A stretch of 9,448 nucleotides of DNA from contig JAMOOT010000187.1 of the NCBI GenBank assembly GCA_027065215.1, forward strand, positions 1 through 9,448, written 5' to 3'. Positions 6,588 to 9,448 of this stretch are shown here, piece by piece (the stretch's first letter is position 1; the number at the start of each line of letters is the position of its first letter). The notes below the pieces were generated by a model. It was not told the origin of the DNA and did no database searches. It saw only the letters and a list, made by a program, of their open reading frames with translations. A program made the position numbers and the translations under genes. The DNA comes from Candidatus Omnitrophota bacterium (GTDB taxonomy: Bacteria > Omnitrophota > Gorgyraeia > S143-82).

Positions 6588-7439
6588 ATGGATGCCTTAA
6601 AATATTACATGAAAGAGGTCCAGGCCTTTTCTAAGGTCTTGTCTGAAGAGGAAGAACGGGAGTTGGCCAAAAGGGTGGTTCAAGGAGATCCCAAGGCAAG
6701 GGATAAGATGATACAGGCCAATCTCAGGTTGGTGGTTAGTATGGCCAAGCACTACATGGGGTTAGGCCTGTCCTTTTCTGATCTCATCGCCGAGGGCAAT
6801 GTTGGTCTTCTCCGTGCAGTGGATAAATTTGACCCGAATATGGGTTATAGATTCTCTACCTACGCGGCTTGGTGGATACGGCAGTCAATAATAAGGGCCC
6901 TTATGCGGGCCTCAAGTACACTGCACATCCCGGTTCATGTTAATAACTTGTTGTTGAAGTTGAAAACAGTGGAGGCAGAATTGAGTAATAAGTTGGGTAG
7001 GGAACCCACCGATAAGGAATTGGCTAAGGAGATGGGGATTACTATTGCTCGACTGCGTCAGTTGAGGACTTGGAGAGAGTCTGCCACTTCATTAAATGTG
7101 ATGGTAGGCGAGAGCAAGGATACTGAGTTAGGTGAGTTGTTGGATTCGATGAGGGAGGAATCAGTTCGTGAGGAGATAGAGAATAAATTGGCCTTTGATG
7201 CGGTTTTGAGTGCAATGGATAATATTTCAGAAAAAGAGAAAAAGGTCTTGAATATGCGCTTTGGCCTGGAGGATGGTAAGGAGCATACCCTTCAGGAAGT
7301 GGCAGATGAATTAGGAGTTACCCGCGAGGGGGCAAGGATTATTGAGAAACGGGCCTTAGAGAAGATCCGCCAGTTTCTCGAACGAGAAAGTACAGAGATA
7401 TCAGATGAATTTATGAAGGATGAATCCGATTCGAAATAG
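6588..7439 (+). CDS. RNA polymerase sigma factor, sigma-70 family (RpoD/RpoS-type, lacking region 1.1)
   Basis: A 283-residue sigma factor that would direct RNA polymerase to a set of promoters. Region 1.2 is at about 1-30 (DALKYYMKEV..LSEEEE). Region 2 is about 36-117, with NLRLVVSMAKHY, DLIAEGNVGLLRAVDKFDP and YAAWWIRQ. Region 3 is about 118-190 (GREPTDKELAKEMGI), and region 4 about 202-265 (VLNMRFGLEDG, TLQEVADELGVTRE). Trp95-Trp96 and Gln99 of the -10 reader are kept, but Ile102 replaces the residue equivalent to E. coli sigma-70 Thr440. In the -35 helix VTREGARIIE, Arg246, Glu247 and Arg250 are kept, while Gly248, Ala249 and Ile251 replace Arg586, Ile587 and Gln589. ATG 6588 is chosen over TTG 6582 because region 1.2 starts at once; no Shine-Dalgarno site is present. 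It is probably an alternative (group 2) sigma factor rather than the main one. Confidence 0.9.
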   Translation: MDALKYYMKEVQAFSKVLSEEEERELAKRVVQGDPKARDKMIQANLRLVVSMAKHYMGLGLSFSDLIAEGNVGLLRAVDKFDPNMGYRFSTYAAWWIRQSIIRALMRASSTLHIPVHVNNLLLKLKTVEAELSNKLGREPTDKELAKEMGITIARLRQLRTWRESATSLNVMVGESKDTELGELLDSMREESVREEIENKLAFDAVLSAMDNISEKEKKVLNMRFGLEDGKEHTLQEVADELGVTREGARIIEKRALEKIRQFLERESTEISDEFMKDESDSK

Positions 7440-8505
7440 AAGACTTTATCCTATCTCTTTTCACTCTGGCAAATTCGTTTCTTTTAAGAATGGTAAAAAA
7501 CTATTAAATCTTGCCTCTAACGATTATTTGGGTCTGTCGGATTCAGATCTATATCGACGGGCCTTGAAAGAATTTTCTTTACCTGTGGGTTCAGGGGCCT
7601 CTCGTTTGCTTGCTGGTAATGACGAATTTATGTTGAGTGTGGAGGAGAGGTGGGCCAGATATAGAGGGTTTGATGTGGCCAGATTTTTTCCATCGGGCTA
7701 TCAGTTAAATGTCTCTCTTATACCTGCCTTGATGGGTTCTGCGGATCTGGTCTTGTTGGATCGCCTTGTCCATGCGAGTATTATTGATGGGGTAAGGATG
7801 GCAGGAGTGCGGTTTAAACGGTATCGCCATAACGATCTTGAACACCTTGAGAGATTGTTGGAGGAGAACGCAGGTAAAAAGGTGTGGGTCATTACTGAGA
7901 CGGTCTTCAGCATGGAGGGTGATTTTGCGCCTATAAGTGAGATCGTTTCCTTGGCCAAGAGATGGGGTGCAAAGGTCTATGTGGATGAGGCCCACTCTGT
8001 TGGTGTATGGGGCATTGAGGGGATTTCGGATGTGGATGTCTTGATTGGGACCTTTGGAAAGGCAATTGGTTTGTGGGGTGCCTATGTTTGTATGGATAAA
8101 GAATTAGAGTGGCAGTTGCTCAATATGTGCCGAGGCTTTATCTTCTCTACCGCACCTTCGCCTCTTTTGTTTTATTTGGTAGAGTTTTTTCTGGACAGTA
8201 TCCTGCCTACACTTAATCTGGATGATTACAAATCTAATATAGGGAAATTTAGATCTTCATTAGGAGAGATAGTGGGAGAGAATCTATTAGGAGCCTCTCA
8301 GATAGTTCCGATAGTCTTGGGCACAGATGAGAAGGCAGTGCGATTCTATGAATTATCCCTTGAGAGGGGTCTATTTTGTCCACCAATACGCCCTCCAACG
8401 GTCCCAGAGGGCACCTCTCGGGTTCGTCTCTCAGTTCGGAGAGATATGGATTGGTCGGATCTGGTAAGGGTGGTGGATCTTGTAAGTGAGGTGTTTGGGA
8501 GATAA
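7420..8505 (+). CDS. bioF: 8-amino-7-oxononanoate synthase-like PLP enzyme (BioF)
   Basis: BioF condenses pimeloyl-ACP (or pimeloyl-CoA) with L-alanine, releasing CO2, in the first committed step of biotin ring assembly. This alpha-oxoamine synthase shows NLASNDYLGLS (30-40), GSGASRLLAGN (57-67), a PLP-stacking histidine at His118 in DRLVHAS, FSMEGD (163-168), DEAHSVGVWG (189-198) with Asp189 and His192, the PLP-binding Lys214 in GTFGKAIG, FSTAPSP, and a C-terminal IRPPTVPEGTSRVRLS. That last motif favours BioF over KBL or serine palmitoyltransferase. At 361 residues it is short. It lacks the N-terminal helix of about 20 residues, and the loop before GTFGK is shortened. An in-frame TGA at 7414-7416 rules out a longer start. 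It overlaps the sigma gene by 20 bases, with no proper Shine-Dalgarno spacing. No other biotin gene is in the window. Confidence 0.85.
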   Translation: MNPIRNRRLYPISFHSGKFVSFKNGKKLLNLASNDYLGLSDSDLYRRALKEFSLPVGSGASRLLAGNDEFMLSVEERWARYRGFDVARFFPSGYQLNVSLIPALMGSADLVLLDRLVHASIIDGVRMAGVRFKRYRHNDLEHLERLLEENAGKKVWVITETVFSMEGDFAPISEIVSLAKRWGAKVYVDEAHSVGVWGIEGISDVDVLIGTFGKAIGLWGAYVCMDKELEWQLLNMCRGFIFSTAPSPLLFYLVEFFLDSILPTLNLDDYKSNIGKFRSSLGEIVGENLLGASQIVPIVLGTDEKAVRFYELSLERGLFCPPIRPPTVPEGTSRVRLSVRRDMDWSDLVRVVDLVSEVFGR

Positions 8506-8517
8506 GGTATAGGAAAA

Positions 8518-9448
8518 ATGTTTATAGCGGATCTCCATCTACATTCTCCTTATTCGCGGGCTACCAGCAAAGATATGGACTTAGAAGGAATGGCCCATTG
8601 GTCAAGAAAGAAGGGTATCCATCTCTTGGGCAGTGCTGATTTTACCCATCCTGATTGGTTGTCTTATTTGGAAAAGAGGTTAAGACCGGTGGGTTTGGGC
8701 GTATATGAGTTTGGTGGGATAAAGTTCCTGCTTCAGTGTGAGGTGAGTAATATCTTTAGCCGTAATTCGCGCACATATCGAGTGCATACGCTGATATTTG
8801 CACCGGATTTTGATTCTGTCCATCGGATAAATGAATACCTATCTCGCTTTGGCTCGTTGACCAGTGATGGCCGTCCGATGTTAGGGTTGGATATAGTTAA
8901 GATGAGTGAGGATTTAACTCGGATCTGTCCTGACGCCTTCTTGATCTTTGCCCACATCTGGACCCCGTGGTATTCTCTTTTTGGAAGTAGATCTGGATTT
9001 GATGGGTTGAGGGAGGCCTTTCCCGATGGAGTCCCAGAGAATATCTTTGGGTTTGAGACGGGTTTGTCATCTGATCCTCCGATGAACTGGATGGTCTCGG
9101 AGTTAGATAATTTCCCCTTGCTCTCTAATTCGGATGCCCATTCTCCGATGAATATCGGTCGGGAGGCAAATGTGTTTTCTGAGGAGGTAGATTTTTTCCG
9201 CCTCAGGGAGATACTTAAGAGAAGGGACAGGAGTAGGTTTAGGTTCACTGTGGAGTTTTTTCCTGAGGAAGGAAAGTATCATTACGATGGGCATCGGGTC
9301 TGTGGGGTGGTTTTGCATCCAAAGGAGTCAAGACGATTAAATGGGATATGCCCGGTTTGTTCCAGACCGCTTACTCTGGGGGTTTTGCATCGGGTCTTGG
9401 ATCTGGCTGACAGAGAGACAGACCAGATAAGGGAACAGGACCGTATAG
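8518..9448 (+). CDS. Endonuclease Q family protein (PHP domain), 3' end outside window
   Basis: EndoQ enzymes nick DNA 5' of deaminated bases (uracil, hypoxanthine, xanthine) and abasic sites. They are best known in Thermococcales archaea and some bacteria, where they are often misannotated as UvrD-like. The open frame runs 310 codons to the right edge without a stop. PHP metal-site motifs are ADLHLHSPYSRATSKDMD (His7, His9), GSADFTHPDW (Asp41, His44), CEVS (Glu75), His90, AHIWTPWYSLFGSRSGFD (His146), ETGLSSDPPMNW (Glu180) and SNSDAHSPMNIGREAN (Asp206, His208). A zinc-ribbon-like part follows with Cys262 and CPVCSRPLT (Cys278, Cys281), then GVLHRVLDLADR. ATG 8518 lies 12 bases after the bioF stop, with AGGA just upstream. 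The match to the family is strong along the whole visible length. The remaining C-terminal part, roughly 80-100 residues in the family, is not seen. Confidence 0.88.
   Translation, partial: MFIADLHLHSPYSRATSKDMDLEGMAHWSRKKGIHLLGSADFTHPDWLSYLEKRLRPVGLGVYEFGGIKFLLQCEVSNIFSRNSRTYRVHTLIFAPDFDSVHRINEYLSRFGSLTSDGRPMLGLDIVKMSEDLTRICPDAFLIFAHIWTPWYSLFGSRSGFDGLREAFPDGVPENIFGFETGLSSDPPMNWMVSELDNFPLLSNSDAHSPMNIGREANVFSEEVDFFRLREILKRRDRSRFRFTVEFFPEEGKYHYDGHRVCGVVLHPKESRRLNGICPVCSRPLTLGVLHRVLDLADRETDQIREQDRI

Noticed and set aside
8733..9248. A 171-codon open frame on the minus strand
   Set aside because: It lies fully antisense to the well-matched endonuclease Q gene, its translation shows no recognisable domain, and nothing else on that strand looks coding.
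1..9448. Frequent GGCC (about 57 by eye)
   Set aside because: This is above a simple base-composition estimate (roughly 18-20), but GGC and GCC are themselves common because of Gly and Ala codons, and a rough trinucleotide-based estimate gives a similar number. No spacing or positional pattern was seen.

Overview
The window is a dense, entirely plus-strand stretch of eleven genes from what looks like a diderm (LPS-bearing) bacterium. Kdo phosphatase, a heptosyltransferase and both LptF/LptG permeases imply an outer membrane with Kdo/heptose-containing LPS. The coding strand is visibly G-rich over C, uses many AGA/AGG and ATA codons, and the genome seems of middling GC. Together with a bacterial endonuclease Q, this fits a Desulfobacterota-like (deltaproteobacterial-grade), possibly thermophilic organism. 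That placement is inference from gene content and style, not from a marker gene.

Region 1 (1-6528) reads as one long gene string in which neighbours overlap or are separated by only 2-3 bases: the 3' end of shikimate kinase (aroK), dprA, a heptosyltransferase II-like GT9 enzyme (waaF), a divergent GT9-like protein that has lost the visible catalytic and ligand motifs, kdsC, a ComF-family phosphoribosyltransferase, lptF and lptG. The core is LPS assembly: KdsC makes Kdo, WaaF adds heptose, and LptF/LptG extract finished LPS from the inner membrane. Two genes linked to DNA uptake (dprA and comF) are interleaved with it.

Region 2 (6529-6587) is the only real intergenic gap. It holds a perfect-consensus housekeeping promoter (TTGACA, 18 bp, TATAAT). 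Its predicted start site lies only about 7-8 bases before the next start codon, with no Shine-Dalgarno sequence.

Region 3 (6588-9448) is a second unit: a short RpoD/RpoS-type sigma factor with substitutions at promoter-contact positions, a short BioF-like 8-amino-7-oxononanoate synthase overlapping it by 20 bases, and, 12 bases further on, a PHP-domain endonuclease Q homologue that runs off the right edge. No RNA genes, CRISPR arrays, insertion sequences, attachment sites or convincing terminators were seen, and no stretch over 300 bases lacks a gene.

The items most worth a second look are the motif-less GT9 paralogue, the unusual sigma factor with its near-leaderless promoter, and the sigma-bioF-endoQ grouping. 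None of these amounts to proof of a new system.
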